Below are positions 31,331 through 43,194 of a stretch of 47,794 bases of DNA, in pieces. Numbering within the stretch: the first letter of the stretch is position 1; each line of letters opens with the position of its first letter. The stretch is from the NCBI RefSeq assembly GCF_001541225.1, contig NZ_LMTS01000238.1, forward strand, positions 61,476 through 109,269, in the 5' to 3' direction. This stretch comes from Variovorax sp. WDL1. Lineage in GTDB: Bacteria; Pseudomonadota; Gammaproteobacteria; Burkholderiales; Burkholderiaceae_C. The notes beneath the pieces are model-generated. The model was not told the origin of the DNA. It ran no database searches and saw nothing but the letters and a program-made list of their open reading frames with translations. The position numbers were made by a program, and so were the translations under genes.

Positions 31331-32674
31331 TCAGACGACGCCCTGCGCCAGCATCGCGTCCGCCACCTTGACGAAGCCCGCGATGTTCGCGCCATCGACA
31401 TAGTTGACGGTACCGTCGGCCTGGGAGCCATGCTGCACGCAGGTCTGGTGGATGCCCACCATGATGTCGTGCAGGCGGCGGTCGACTTCCTCGCGCGGCC
31501 ACGACATGCGCATCGCGTTCTGGCTCATCTCCAACCCCGACGTCGCCACGCCGCCGGCATTGCTGGCCTTGCCCGGTGCGTAGAGCACGCCGGCATCCTG
31601 CAGCCGCTTGATTGCGTCCATCGTCGTCGGCATGTTGGCACCTTCGGCGACGCACTTGACGCCATTCGCCACCAGCATGGCCGCATCGTCGGCGCCCAGT
31701 TCGTTCTGCGTGGCGCAGGGGAGGGCGACATCGACCGGCACGACCCACGGCTTCGTGCCGGCGCTGAAGTTGGTCTTGGTGCGATCGGCGTAGTCGCTCA
31801 CCCGGCCGTAGAGGTGGTTCTTGACCTCCATCAGCTCGGCGAGCTTTGCGGGGGTGAAGCCATCCTCGTCGATCACGGTGCCGCTGGAGTCGGACACGGT
31901 CACCACCTTCGCGCCCATCGCCATGGCCTTCTGCACTGCGTACTGCGCGACGTTGCCCGAGCCCGAGACGCTGACGCGCAGCCCTTCGAAACTGCGGCCG
32001 GCACGCTTGAGCATCTCCTCGGCGAAGTACACCGTGCCATAGCCGGTGGCCTCCGGACGGATGAGCGAGCCGCCGAAACTCAGGCCCTTGCCGGTGAACA
32101 CGCAGTCGGCGCGGTTGCTGAGCTTCTTCATCATGCCGGCCATGAAGCCGACCTCGCGGCCGCCCACGCCGATGTCGCCGGCAGGCACGTCGGTGTCGCT
32201 GCCCACATGACGGAACAGTTCGGTCACCAGCGCCTGGCAGAAGCGCATGACCTCGCCCGGGCTCTTGCCCTTGGGATCGAAGTCCGAGCCGCCCTTGCCG
32301 CCGCCCATGGGCAGCGTGGTCAGCGCGTTCTTCAGCGTCTGCTCGAACGCGAGGAACTTGAGGATCGACAGGTTGACCGACGGATGGAAACGCATGCCGC
32401 CCTTGTAGGGGCCCACCGCCGAGCTGTGCTGGATGCGGTAGCCCCGGTTGACCTGGACGTCGCCGTGATCGTTGGTCCACGCGATGCGGAACATCACGAT
32501 GCGCTCGGGTTCGATCAGCCGCTCGAGCAGCCCATGCTCCGCGTACTTGGGGTGGGCGGCGATGAAGGGCCAGAGGCTCTCCATGACTTCCGCCACCGCC
32601 TGGAGGAACTCCGGCTGTCCTGGGTTGCGGCTGGCGACGTGGGCGAGAAAGTCGTGTACCGAGGTGTGTCTCAT
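31331..32674 (-). CDS. gdhA: NADP-specific glutamate dehydrogenase
   Basis: A 447-residue enzyme, exactly the E. coli GdhA length when started at ATG 32674. It converts 2-oxoglutarate and ammonia to glutamate with NADPH. Diagnostic segments are PYKGGMRFHPSVN, PMGGGKGGSDFDPKGKS (catalytic and substrate lysines), DIGVGGREVGFMAG and the Rossmann loop SGSGNVAQYAVQ. EGANMPTT and GGVATSGLEMSQNA complete the C-terminal fold. It is a cytoplasmic hexamer by family knowledge. It ends 160 bases from the tRNA-Gly gene and reads toward it, alone in its orientation. Confidence 0.97.
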   Translation of the reverse strand: MRHTSVHDFLAHVASRNPGQPEFLQAVAEVMESLWPFIAAHPKYAEHGLLERLIEPERIVMFRIAWTNDHGDVQVNRGYRIQHSSAVGPYKGGMRFHPSVNLSILKFLAFEQTLKNALTTLPMGGGKGGSDFDPKGKSPGEVMRFCQALVTELFRHVGSDTDVPAGDIGVGGREVGFMAGMMKKLSNRADCVFTGKGLSFGGSLIRPEATGYGTVYFAEEMLKRAGRSFEGLRVSVSGSGNVAQYAVQKAMAMGAKVVTVSDSSGTVIDEDGFTPAKLAELMEVKNHLYGRVSDYADRTKTNFSAGTKPWVVPVDVALPCATQNELGADDAAMLVANGVKCVAEGANMPTTMDAIKRLQDAGVLYAPGKASNAGGVATSGLEMSQNAMRMSWPREEVDRRLHDIMVGIHQTCVQHGSQADGTVNYVDGANIAGFVKVADAMLAQGVV

Positions 32675-32800
32675 CTGATGGCTGTTCCTTGCGAAATCGA
32701 ATCGGACTCGAATATTCAGGTCCGAAATGTCCAGCCCGTCGGGGTCGCAGGCCGGCATGGCGACACCTTAAACGATCTCACAGGGGGACCCGAACCCCCG

Positions 32801-33172
32801 TCAGGCACCGCGCCGGCGCCACCGCAGAAGAAGCCGGGCATAGATGCCTACGTTCAGCAGGACGACGAAAACGCCCACGCCGACTTGCCACTCCCGGGTC
32901 ATGGCCTCGGGGTAGATCACCCCCAGCAGGTAGTGCTGGACGAAACCGCCCTCGTAGCCCGTGTCGCCGGCTTCGCGCCGCAGCGTGTTCTCCAGCGGCG
33001 TGAGCGGGCAGTCGGAGCCGGTCCAGGAAATCCAGGCAGCCCATGCCACGGCCGGCAGGTGCAGCAGCGCCGCCAGCGGCCAGCGCCACACCAGCGCGCC
33101 GCCGGCCAGGACGAAGACGATGAAGAGGCCGTGCAGCAGCAGTACGGCGTCTGCGAGCAGGCGGGGGGTCAT
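32801..33172 (-). CDS. DUF2784 membrane protein
   Basis: A 123-residue inner-membrane protein. LADAVLLLHGLFIVFVLAGGALVWRW, the typical DUF2784 opening with its conserved LH, is followed by a second helix (LLHLPAVAWAAWISWTG). Then comes the family signature CPLTPLENTLRREAG and a C-terminal helix (VGVGVFVVLLNVGIYARLLL). ATG 33172 is chosen since the signature spacing is then standard. Function unknown; family members are small, three-helix proteins. It sits between gdhA and the divergent alaS. Confidence 0.9.
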   Translation of the reverse strand: MTPRLLADAVLLLHGLFIVFVLAGGALVWRWPLAALLHLPAVAWAAWISWTGSDCPLTPLENTLRREAGDTGYEGGFVQHYLLGVIYPEAMTREWQVGVGVFVVLLNVGIYARLLLRWRRRGA

Positions 33173-33346
33173 GGCCGCGAGGGTCGCACGGGCGCGGCCT
33201 TTCGGCAAAGGCGCGCCCGCATGGCCGCAGGGGCAGCGTGGGCAGGGCCAAACCTATAATCCACGGCTCAGCAGATCAATGGTCAGGTGGGTTCGATGCA
33301 GGGGCTGCCCGCAGCCGGCCGCCTCTCTCAGAACTCCAACCCCAAG

Positions 33347-35971
<2,625 letters not shown>

Positions 35972-36076
35972 CGCCCTGCCCAGCCGGGCGCGTCCGTGCC
36001 ATAGTCGCGCGGATGCAAGGGGCTTTCCGGATCGATTTCGACTTTCTCGTGCCGCCGCGGGCGGCCGCCTCTGTCC

Positions 36077-37123
36077 ATGGCTGAAGTGCCGCCGGTCGAC
36101 GTCCTGGTGATGGGGGCGGGCGCCATCGGCTGCTATATCGGCGGCAGCCTCGCGTCCGAGGGCGTGCGAGTGCTCTTCGTCGGCCGTCCCCGCGTGCTCG
36201 TGGCGCTCGAGCGGCACGGCCTGCGGCTCAGCGACCTGGACGGCGGCGAGCGGTACATGCCGCCCGGCAGCCTGCGCGTGGCGGAGCGGATTCCGCCCGG
36301 CGTGCGCCCGGGCCTGGTGCTGCTGACCGTGAAGAGCGGCGCCACAGCGCAGGCCGCGGCGGAGCTCGGCGAGGCGCTGCCGCCGGGCACGGCGGTGATA
36401 TCGCTGCAGAACGGCATCTCGAACGCCGCTGCAGCGGCACAGGTGGCGCCCCGGCTGCGGGTGCTGCCGGGCATGGTGCCGTACAACGTTGCCGAGATCG
36501 GACAGGGCGCATTCCACCGCGGCACGGCCGGCCGCCTGGCCGCGCAGGACGACGCGCTGCTGCGGCCCTGGCTGGCCGTGTTCGAGAGCGCCGGCGTGCC
36601 GATCGACCGGCACGCGAACATGCTGCCGGTGCAGTGGGGCAAGCTGCTGCTCAATCTCAACAACCCGATCAATGCGCTGTCCGGCCTGCCGCTGCGCCAG
36701 CAGCTGATGGACCGCGGCTACCGCCGCTGTCTCGCGGCCCTGATGGACGAGGCGCTGGAGGCGCTCGCATGGGCGCACATCAAGCCGGCGCAGCTGGCGG
36801 CGGTGCCGCCGCGCCTCATGCCCACGATCCTGCGCCTGCCCGATCCGCTGTTCAAGGTGGTCGCGGCGCGCATGCTGCGCATCGACGAGAAGGCGCGTTC
36901 CAGCATGGCGGACGACCTGGCGCTGGGCCGCCGTACCGAGATCAATGAGCTGTGCGGCGAGGTGGTGCGGCTTGCGCGCTCGAACGGCGCCCGCGCACCG
37001 CGAAGCGCGAAGATGGTCGAGCTGATCGAGGCGTGGCCCAGCCGGCCGCAGCCGCTCTCGGCGCAGGAACTGATGTCGGCGCTGGGCCTGGCGCAGGACG
37101 CAGATCATTCTCGAAAAGGCTAG
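36077..37123 (+). CDS. 2-dehydropantoate 2-reductase family protein
   Basis: A 348-residue ketopantoate-reductase-type enzyme. The NADPH loop is GAGAIG (13-18). The segment LLTVKSGAT and the NGISN loop follow. Lys189 in [18 protein letters not shown] is the probable catalytic lysine. PanE makes pantoate for CoA synthesis, but many paralogues act on other 2-oxo acids. The distance from any panBC gene and the placement six bases before a D-amino-acid dehydrogenase gene leave the physiological role open. It is about 40 residues longer than E. coli PanE. Confidence 0.88.
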   Translation: MAEVPPVDVLVMGAGAIGCYIGGSLASEGVRVLFVGRPRVLVALERHGLRLSDLDGGERYMPPGSLRVAERIPPGVRPGLVLLTVKSGATAQAAAELGEALPPGTAVISLQNGISNAAAAAQVAPRLRVLPGMVPYNVAEIGQGAFHRGTAGRLAAQDDALLRPWLAVFESAGVPIDRHANMLPVQWGKLLLNLNNPINALSGLPLRQQLMDRGYRRCLAALMDEALEALAWAHIKPAQLAAVPPRLMPTILRLPDPLFKVVAARMLRIDEKARSSMADDLALGRRTEINELCGEVVRLARSNGARAPRSAKMVELIEAWPSRPQPLSAQELMSALGLAQDADHSRKG

Positions 37124-37128
37124 GCGGC

Positions 37129-38382
37129 ATGCATGTCCTGATCCTCGGCAGCGGCGTCATCGGCACCACGGTGGCCTATTACCTCGCGAACGCGGGCCAC
37201 GAAGTCACGGTACTCGAGCGCCAGGACGGTCCCGCGCTGGAGACCAGCTACGCCAACGCGGGCGAGGTCTCGCCCGGCTACTCGGCGCCCTGGGCTGGGC
37301 CGGGCGTGCCGGCGAAGGCCGTCAAGTGGCTGCTGATGCGCCACAGCCCGCTGGTGGTGCGGCCCATGCTCGATCCGGCCATGTGGCGCTGGGGCATCGC
37401 GATGCTGTGCAACTGCACGCAGGCACGCTACGAGATCAACAAGAGCCGCATGGTGCGGCTTGCCGAGTACAGCCGCGATTGCCTGCGGCAGCTGCGCGCC
37501 GACACCGGCATCCGCTACGACGAGCGCTCGCTGGGCACGCTGCAGCTGTTCCGCACGCAGAAGCAACTCGACGGCACGGGCAAGGACATCGAGATCCTCA
37601 AGGCCTATGGCGTGCCCTACCAGTTGCTCGACCGCGAGGGTTGCGTGCAGTACGAGCCTGCGCTGGCCGCCGTGCGGCACAAGTTCGTGGGCGGGCTGCG
37701 CCTGCCGGGCGACGAGACGGGCGACTGCTTCAAGTTCACCCAGGGCCTCGCGCGGCTGGCAGTGGCCGCGGGGGTGCGCTTCCGCTTCGGCGTGACCATC
37801 ACCGACATCGCGCGCAATGCCGAGGGCGTGGCCGCGGTCCATACCGATGACGGCCCCTTCCATGCCGACCGCTACGTGGTCGCGCTGGGCAGCTATTCGC
37901 CGCTCCTCCTCAAACCGCTGGGCATCCGCTTGCCGGTGTACCCGGTCAAGGGCTTCTCGATCACCGTGCCGATCACCGATGCCGCAATGGCGCCCGAGTC
38001 CACGGTGATGGACGAGACCTTCAAGGTCGCGGTAACGCGCCTGGGCGCACGCATCCGCGTCGGCGGGACGGCGCAGCTGTCGGGCTACGACCTGCGCCTG
38101 AACGACCGGCGGCGCGACACGCTCGAGCACGTGGTCACCGACCTGTTCCCGGAGGGCGGCAGCGTCGAAGGGGCAGAGTTCTGGACGGGCCTGCGGCCGA
38201 TGACGCCCGACGGCACGCCGCTGCTGGGCGCCACGCCGATTCCCAGGCTGCTGCTGGCGACCGGCCACGGCACGCTGGGCTGGACCATGGCCGCAGGCAC
38301 GGGGCGGGTGATGGCCGACCTGCTCGCGGGCCGCCAGCCCGAGATCGACATGGAAGGCCTGGGCCTCGAACGCTACGCCTGA
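37129..38382 (+). CDS. dadA: D-amino acid dehydrogenase
   Basis: A 417-residue FAD enzyme of the DadA type. ATG 37129 follows an AAAAGG site. [32 protein letters not shown] is the FAD Rossmann fold. [21 protein letters not shown] is the DadA signature, and [17 protein letters not shown] with [15 protein letters not shown] closes the FAD site. It oxidises D-amino acids (D-alanine in particular) to 2-oxo acids at the membrane. The preceding ketopantoate-reductase-like enzyme could reduce the 2-oxo product (inference). Its 3' end overlaps the convergent solute-binding gene by ten bases. Confidence 0.93.
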   Translation: MHVLILGSGVIGTTVAYYLANAGHEVTVLERQDGPALETSYANAGEVSPGYSAPWAGPGVPAKAVKWLLMRHSPLVVRPMLDPAMWRWGIAMLCNCTQARYEINKSRMVRLAEYSRDCLRQLRADTGIRYDERSLGTLQLFRTQKQLDGTGKDIEILKAYGVPYQLLDREGCVQYEPALAAVRHKFVGGLRLPGDETGDCFKFTQGLARLAVAAGVRFRFGVTITDIARNAEGVAAVHTDDGPFHADRYVVALGSYSPLLLKPLGIRLPVYPVKGFSITVPITDAAMAPESTVMDETFKVAVTRLGARIRVGGTAQLSGYDLRLNDRRRDTLEHVVTDLFPEGGSVEGAEFWTGLRPMTPDGTPLLGATPIPRLLLATGHGTLGWTMAAGTGRVMADLLAGRQPEIDMEGLGLERYA

Positions 38383-39134
38383 GAAGGTGCGAACGCGCCC
38401 GCCGGCGCCACGCTCGCACCCTGGATGCGGTGGCGCGCCAGCGCCTCGGCCACGAAGCCGCCGGCCTTCATCTCCTCGACGTAGGCGGCCAGCGCCGCAG
38501 CCGCTTCGGCGCCGCGCGAGGCCGGCGTGCCCATGGCCTGCTGGATCACCATGAAGCGCCCGGGCAGCAGGCGCAGGCCCGCCGTGCGCGCGGCTTCGGC
38601 CTCGAGCACCTGGCGGATGCCCGCGGCCACCTCCACCTCGCCCGCCTGCAGGCTGTCGAACACGCCCTGCGCACCCTGCACGCGCACCAGCTGTGCCTTG
38701 CCGATCCCGCGCGTGAGGAAGAGGTCGTAGGCGCTGCCCGCGCCGACCGCGATACGGATGCCCTCGCGGTCCACATCCTCGTTGCGCTGGAGCTTCGAGC
38801 CGGCCGGCACCAGGTAGCTCCCTTCGATCAGCACATAGGGCGCCGTGAAGCGCAGCCCCTCGCTGCGTGCCGGATCGATGGCGAAGAAGCCGATGTCGGC
38901 CTTGTCGTTGCGCACAGCGTCGACCGAGGCGGCGGCCTTCTCGAACACCACCAGCTCGATCGGCACGCCCAGGCGCTGCGCGAAGGCGCGCGCCAGGTCG
39001 ACCGAGACGCCGACCGGATCGCCGGTCGCGGCGTCCTTGTTCGCGAGGATCGGGTTGCCGAGGTTGATGGAGGCGCGCAGCACGCCGGTGGGCGTGAAGG
39101 CGCGGACGATCGGGGAGGGGAGGGAGGTGCTCAT
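38373..39134 (-). CDS. amino-acid ABC transporter type substrate-binding protein
   Basis: A 253-residue family-3 solute-binding protein ([61 protein letters not shown]). The visible start [15 protein letters not shown] has no signal peptide, which is unusual for a periplasmic receptor. Either it is cytoplasmic, or a true start or leader is missing. No permease or ATPase gene is adjacent. It is convergent with dadA, and ligands of this family are usually polar amino acids. Confidence 0.85.
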   Translation of the reverse strand: MSTSLPSPIVRAFTPTGVLRASINLGNPILANKDAATGDPVGVSVDLARAFAQRLGVPIELVVFEKAAASVDAVRNDKADIGFFAIDPARSEGLRFTAPYVLIEGSYLVPAGSKLQRNEDVDREGIRIAVGAGSAYDLFLTRGIGKAQLVRVQGAQGVFDSLQAGEVEVAAGIRQVLEAEAARTAGLRLLPGRFMVIQQAMGTPASRGAEAAAALAAYVEEMKAGGFVAEALARHRIQGASVAPAGAFAPSQA

Positions 39135-39238
39135 CGTCGCTTTCTTCGGTTGCGCCGCCCGCCGGGATTCGCTTGGCAGCCGGCGGCTCGCCCAGTGTAA
39201 GTTGACGATCCCCCGCGAGGGCAGTCCTCAGCCCCCGA

Positions 39239-39288
39239 GTTTGATCGGGTTGATGTGAATCTGTAGAATTAGATCAAACGGATCAAGC
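39239..39288 (+). promoter_or_regulatory. promoter and operator-like repeats of the RES/Xre pair
   Basis: TTGATC (39241-39246) and TAGAAT (39264-39269) are separated by 17 bases, a good sigma-70 promoter. GTTTGATC (39239-39246) pairs with GATCAAAC (39272-39279) as a perfect 8-bp inverted repeat spanning it, and GATCAAGC follows at 39281. This layout is typical of toxin-antitoxin autoregulation. Confidence 0.65.
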
Positions 39289-39297
39289 GAGGCCTCC

Positions 39298-39975
39298 ATG
39301 AGCACAACCGATCTCACCGCAAAAATGCAGGGCGACCTGCTGTCGCTGGAGCCCTATACCTCTGCACGGGCGGCCCGAAAGACCAGCGCGCGCAAGTTCC
39401 TGCTGGAGATCAAGGACGAGGCGATCTCGAAAGTGCTGCTCGCCTCGTTTCCGATGCTGGAACGCGCGCTGCTCGAGAAGACTGCCCAGGCCCGCGAGCG
39501 CCGCATCGAAGCCGTGGTCGACTTCATGGCGGGGCAGATGGTGCTGCCCAGCGAGATCGACAGGGAGATGGCCCAGCGGCTCGCCAAGCGGCATGCCCGC
39601 GTGCTGAACGAGTTCGGGTACTTCACCGCCGAGCAGTTGGCCGACGCCAACCGCTCGCAGGCGAGCAGCCGCAGTGCATTGGTGGACAACTGGCGCAAGC
39701 GCCGCCAGGTATTCGCCGTGCCGCATCCCGACAAGAGCGCGCGCGAGCGCGACGTGTACCCCGCGTTCCAGTTCGAGGACCACAAGCCGATCAAGGCGGT
39801 GCAGGCCGTGCTGGAAGCCTTCGGCGATCGCCGCGCGCCCTGGAAGCTCGCGCTGTGGTTCACCTCGAACAACGGCTGGTTGCCCGGCAGTGCCCGGCCC
39901 GTCGACCTGCTGGCATCGAATCCGCAGGCCGTGATCGACGCGGCGCGGCGCGATGCTGAAGCGAGTGCGGCTTGA
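39298..39975 (+). CDS. Xre/MbcA/ParS-type antitoxin of a RES module
   Basis: A 225-residue protein. The C-terminal block (KAVQAVLEAFGDRRAPWKLALWF, NNGWLPGSARPVDLLASNPQAVIDAARR) matches the toxin-binding domain of Xre/ParS antitoxins (DUF2384). The N-terminal part is longer than in typical 130-150-residue antitoxins and includes a helical MVLPSEIDREMAQRLAKRHARVLNEFGYFTAEQLAD segment that could serve as the DNA-binding domain. Its stop overlaps the toxin start. By family knowledge it neutralises the RES toxin and represses the operon through the upstream palindrome. Confidence 0.85.
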   Translation: MSTTDLTAKMQGDLLSLEPYTSARAARKTSARKFLLEIKDEAISKVLLASFPMLERALLEKTAQARERRIEAVVDFMAGQMVLPSEIDREMAQRLAKRHARVLNEFGYFTAEQLADANRSQASSRSALVDNWRKRRQVFAVPHPDKSARERDVYPAFQFEDHKPIKAVQAVLEAFGDRRAPWKLALWFTSNNGWLPGSARPVDLLASNPQAVIDAARRDAEASAA

Positions 39976-40619
39976 GTTGCCGCGCGCCCGCACCGCCCCT
40001 CGACCCTCTCTTCGATCGCTGGCCCGCCGGTGCGCTGATCCACGTCATCCACGACACGGCCTTCGCGCCCGAGAGCTTCAACCCCGGCGCCGATAGCGCC
40101 GGCGCGTTGCGCAAGCCCACGCGTTTTGCGCCCATCCGCGATGCCAAGGGCCGGGTCGTGCCCTATCTCTACGGCGGTGCGACCCTGGACTGTGCGATCT
40201 TCGAGACGGTCTTTCACGACGTGCCGATCGACGCGCCCGACAAGTTCGTCGCCCTCGACGATTTCGCGCAGCGCGGCCATGGCCAGCTCGTGCCCCGCCG
40301 CGAGCTCCTGCTCGTGGACCTGACGAGCGAAGGGCTGCACCGGCTCAAGGTGCCGAAGGAGGAGCTCATCGCCAGCCCGGCACGCGACTACGTGGACACC
40401 GCCAGGTGGGCCGAGGCGCTGCATCGCCAGTGCAAGGATGCCGATGGCCTGGTGTGGATGTCGCGCCAGCGCGATCGCGACAAAGCATTGCTGCTTTTCA
40501 GCGACCGCGTGAGGGGCGTTCTTTCGGGAACGCGCATTGGCGGGCCGCTGGCGCGCAATGATGCGTTGCGCCAGGCCATCGTGGCCGCGGCGCTGCGCGC
40601 CGGTATCGATGCGTCCTGA
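39972..40619 (+). CDS. RES-domain toxin (NAD+-targeting)
   Basis: A 215-residue RES-domain protein, TTG start at 39972 overlapping the antitoxin stop (TTGA). The domain is named for conserved Arg, Glu and Ser. Here YLYGGATLDCAIFETVFHD carries the Glu, the N-terminal RFAPIRD region is the expected Arg, and DGLVWMSRQRDRDKALLLFSDRV carries the Ser region. Characterised RES toxins deplete NAD+ and stop growth. It is the second gene of the operon, as usual for this class. Its 3' end abuts a truncated solute-binding gene, suggesting insertion or deletion at this site. Confidence 0.88.
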   Translation: MSCRAPAPPLDPLFDRWPAGALIHVIHDTAFAPESFNPGADSAGALRKPTRFAPIRDAKGRVVPYLYGGATLDCAIFETVFHDVPIDAPDKFVALDDFAQRGHGQLVPRRELLLVDLTSEGLHRLKVPKEELIASPARDYVDTARWAEALHRQCKDADGLVWMSRQRDRDKALLLFSDRVRGVLSGTRIGGPLARNDALRQAIVAAALRAGIDAS

Positions 40620-40625
40620 CGTCCA

Positions 40626-41045
40626 GGGCCTGGCCGCTGCCGGCTCGAGCCCGCTCTTGACGATCGCCGGCACCGCCTGCGGCGAGGTGAAGTAGCGAAT
40701 CAGCTGCTTCGCCGCATCTGGCTGCCGTGCAGTGCTCGAGATGCCGGCCGAGAACACGGTGACGCGCTGCACTTCCGCCGGCAGCGGCCCGATGTAGTCG
40801 ATGCCTGGGATCGGCAACAACTCGCTGACTTGCTGCAGTCCGAGCGCAGCCTCGCCGCGCGCAACCACCGAGCCGACCCGCTCGCTCAGGATGCGTCGGC
40901 TCTTGGGCTTCACCTGTTCCTCGATGCCGAGCTTCTTGAGCAACTCGGTCTCGTAGTAGGTGCCGCTGGCGCTGGCGGAGTAGGCGATCGAGGGCGCGGC
41001 GAGCAGGGTGCGCTTGAGTGCGTCGACCGTGCCGATGGCACTCAG
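40626..41045 (-). pseudogene. truncated ModA-like substrate-binding protein
   Basis: The minus-strand frame encodes the C-terminal half of a molybdate-type ABC solute-binding protein (TVDALKRTLLAA, IAYSASASGTYYETELLKKLG, GEAALGLQQVSELL, AVPAIVKSGLEP). The N-terminal half and start are missing beyond about 41045. At the other end the frame runs on without its own stop into the antisense of the RES gene, so both ends are lost. It is a remnant, probably cut when the toxin-antitoxin module arrived or by deletion. Confidence 0.75.
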
Positions 41046-41125
41046 GCAGCTCAGGGAAAACGCGCCCGCTCCTAGGGTTTGTACCTAGACAGCTGAGGCG
41101 CTTCGGGATTATTCTTCGTGTGTCC

Positions 41126-41160
41126 GTTCCATTAATAAATCAATGTTTTACTAATGGAAC
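41126..41160. promoter_or_regulatory. perfect 9-bp palindrome, candidate IclR operator
   Basis: GTTCCATTA (41126-41134) and TAATGGAAC (41152-41160) are exact inverse copies, 17 bases apart in AT-rich DNA, 37 bases before the Bug-receptor gene. IclR-family sites often contain GGAAC/GTTCC half-sites, and an IclR gene lies in the same operon. Confidence 0.6.
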
Positions 41161-41196
41161 AAACAAGCCACTTACCAGACCCCGGATCGAACCACG

Positions 41197-42174
41197 ATGA
41201 TGAAGCCCACCCGTCGCCAGGCGCTCGCGCTGGCCGTTTCCATTGCTGCCACCGGCGCTGCCGCTCCGGCCTTTGCGCAAGGCTATCCTGCCAAGCCGAT
41301 CACCATCGTGGTTGCCTACCCGGCGGGCGGCGACACCGACGCGCTCGCGCGCCTCTTCGCCGAGAAGCTGGCCACGCGCATCGGACAGGCGGTGGTGGTC
41401 GACAACCGGCCCGGCGCCAGCGGCGTGATCGGCAGCAGCTTCGTGGCCAAGGCCCCGGCCGACGGCTACACGCTGCTGCTGGCGCCCAGCACTTTCTCGA
41501 TCGCGCAGCTGGTGCTGAAGACCGGCGGCAGTACGGGCTACGACGTACTCAACGGCTTCACGCCGATCGTGCAAGCCGGCACGCTGCCGCTGTTCCTGGC
41601 GGCAGGGTCGGCCTCCGGCTTCAAGAGCCTCAAGGACGTGCAGGCCAAGGGCCAATCGCTCACCTACGCCAGCCCGGGCAGCGGCTCGCCCATGCACATC
41701 CTGGGCGAGATGGTCAACAAGGCCTCTGGCATGAGCCTCGGCCACGTGCCCTACAAGGGCGTGGCGCCGGCGGTCAACGACGTGCTGGGTGGCCATGTGC
41801 CGCTGACCTACATCACCTACGGTCCGATCGCGCCACACCTGGCCGGCGGCAAGATGCTGCCGCTCGCGGTCGCCGACCGCGCCCGTTCGCCGCTCGCGCC
41901 CAGCGTGCCCACCTTCGCCGAGCTGGGCTACAAGAACGTCGAGGTCACGGCCTGGCACGGCCTGTTCGGCCCCAAGGGCCTGCCGCCCGAGATCGTGAAG
42001 ACGCTCAACGGCCACATGAACGAGATCCTCAAGATGCCCGACGTGGTGTCGAAGATGGCGGTTCTCGGTGCCTTGCCGCTGGGCGGCGCGCCGGAGGTGC
42101 TGGCCAAGACCAACGCCGCCGATTTCGAACGCTTCGGAAAGATCATCAAGGAGCTCGGCATCCAGGCCGATTGA
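41197..42174 (+). CDS. Bug/TctC-family solute receptor
   Basis: A 325-residue periplasmic receptor. It has a Tat-like or Sec signal (MMKPTRRQALALAVSIAATGAAAPAFAQ), then YPAKPITIVVAYPAGGDTDALARLFAEKL, VVDNRPGASGVIGS and YASPGSGSPMHILGEM. Two adjacent ATGs (41197, 41200) are possible. It opens the second catabolic operon and probably brings in its substrate, a carboxylate. It differs clearly from the Bug receptor at 646-1602, so a different ligand is likely. Confidence 0.93.
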   Translation: MMKPTRRQALALAVSIAATGAAAPAFAQGYPAKPITIVVAYPAGGDTDALARLFAEKLATRIGQAVVVDNRPGASGVIGSSFVAKAPADGYTLLLAPSTFSIAQLVLKTGGSTGYDVLNGFTPIVQAGTLPLFLAAGSASGFKSLKDVQAKGQSLTYASPGSGSPMHILGEMVNKASGMSLGHVPYKGVAPAVNDVLGGHVPLTYITYGPIAPHLAGGKMLPLAVADRARSPLAPSVPTFAELGYKNVEVTAWHGLFGPKGLPPEIVKTLNGHMNEILKMPDVVSKMAVLGALPLGGAPEVLAKTNAADFERFGKIIKELGIQAD

Positions 42175-42216
42175 TATGGCTCTCCCCCAGGTTGGCCCAC
42201 TTCGTGTGGCCGCCCA

Positions 42217-42269
42217 CCCCCTTACCGGGGGCAACACCAGCGGCCCGGCGAAGCCGGTTCCGCGGTGTT
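42217..42269. repeat. double hairpin, REP-like intergenic element
   Basis: In the 160-base gap after the receptor gene, CCCCC/GGGGG (42217-42231) forms one hairpin. AACACC (42233-42238) with GGTGTT (42264-42269) encloses a second, GC-rich stem around CCCGGCGAAGCCGG. The look is that of repeated extragenic palindromes; it may also terminate or stabilise the receptor message. Copy number in the genome is unknown here. Confidence 0.5.
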
Positions 42270-42335
42270 CCACCAACGGGCCGCGCTTCGCGGGCCAAGT
42301 GCGACGCGAGGGTGCAACGTTTCTGGAAGTTGTTC

Positions 42336-43157
42336 ATGAGTACTGAAAGCATCAAGGCCATCCCCGATCCCGACAGCCTGCAGGCCCTGCTGGCCGAGCT
42401 GCCGGCCAACCTGCTTGCCGGCCGCCGCGTGCTGGTGACCGGCGCCGCGCGCGGGCTCGGGCTGGCGTTCGCCAAATGCATTGCCGCCGCGGGCGCGTCC
42501 GTGGTGCTGGCCGATATCCTGTCGGAACTCGCCGACACCGAGGCGCGGGCCCTTCGCGAGGCCGGCTTCAATGCCCATGCGCTGGCGCTGGACCTGTGCG
42601 ATGCGGCCTCGATCGAAGCCTGTGCCGCTGCCGCGGTGCAAGCGCTCGGCGGCCTCGACGGCTTGGTCAACAACGCCGCGATCACGAACTCGGGCGGCCG
42701 CGACGCCCATGCGCTGGACATCGAGACCTGGGACCGCGTGATGGATGTCAACGTGCGCGGCACCTGGCTCATGAGCCGCGCCTGCCACTCGGCGCTTGCA
42801 CAGAGCGGGCGCGGCGCGATCGTCAACCTCGCCTCGGACACGGCCCTGTGGGGCGCGCCCAAGCTGCTCGCCTATGCCTCGAGCAAGGGCGCCGTGATCT
42901 CGATGACCCGCTCGCTCGCACGCGAGTGGGGCGAGTCCGGCATTACCGTCAACGCCGTCGCGCCCGGGCTCACGCTGGTGGAGGCCACCGAGTACGTGCC
43001 GCTGGCGCGCCACCAGAAGTACCTCGAGGGCCGCGCCCTCCCGCGCGAGCAGCAGGCGGTGGACGTCTGCGGCGCGGTGCTCTTTTCTCTCTCCGGCCTG
43101 GCGCGCTTCATGACCGGCCAACTGCTCGCCGTCAACGGCGGCTTCGTCATGCACTGA
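42336..43157 (+). CDS. SDR-family oxidoreductase
   Basis: A 273-residue classical SDR. VTGAARGLG (34-42) binds the nucleotide. The catalytic residues are Ser167, Tyr180 and Lys184 (YASSK), with NNAAITNSGG typical of the family and an N-terminal extension of about 25 residues. Asp60 after strand 2 suggests NAD+. It is the second gene of the operon, 160 bases after the receptor gene with the REP-like element between. Likely oxidises a hydroxy intermediate of the imported acid (inference). Confidence 0.92.
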   Translation: MSTESIKAIPDPDSLQALLAELPANLLAGRRVLVTGAARGLGLAFAKCIAAAGASVVLADILSELADTEARALREAGFNAHALALDLCDAASIEACAAAAVQALGGLDGLVNNAAITNSGGRDAHALDIETWDRVMDVNVRGTWLMSRACHSALAQSGRGAIVNLASDTALWGAPKLLAYASSKGAVISMTRSLAREWGESGITVNAVAPGLTLVEATEYVPLARHQKYLEGRALPREQQAVDVCGAVLFSLSGLARFMTGQLLAVNGGFVMH

Positions 43158-43194
43158 TGCATGGATCTGCACTGATTTCCCCAAGGAGTTTTCG

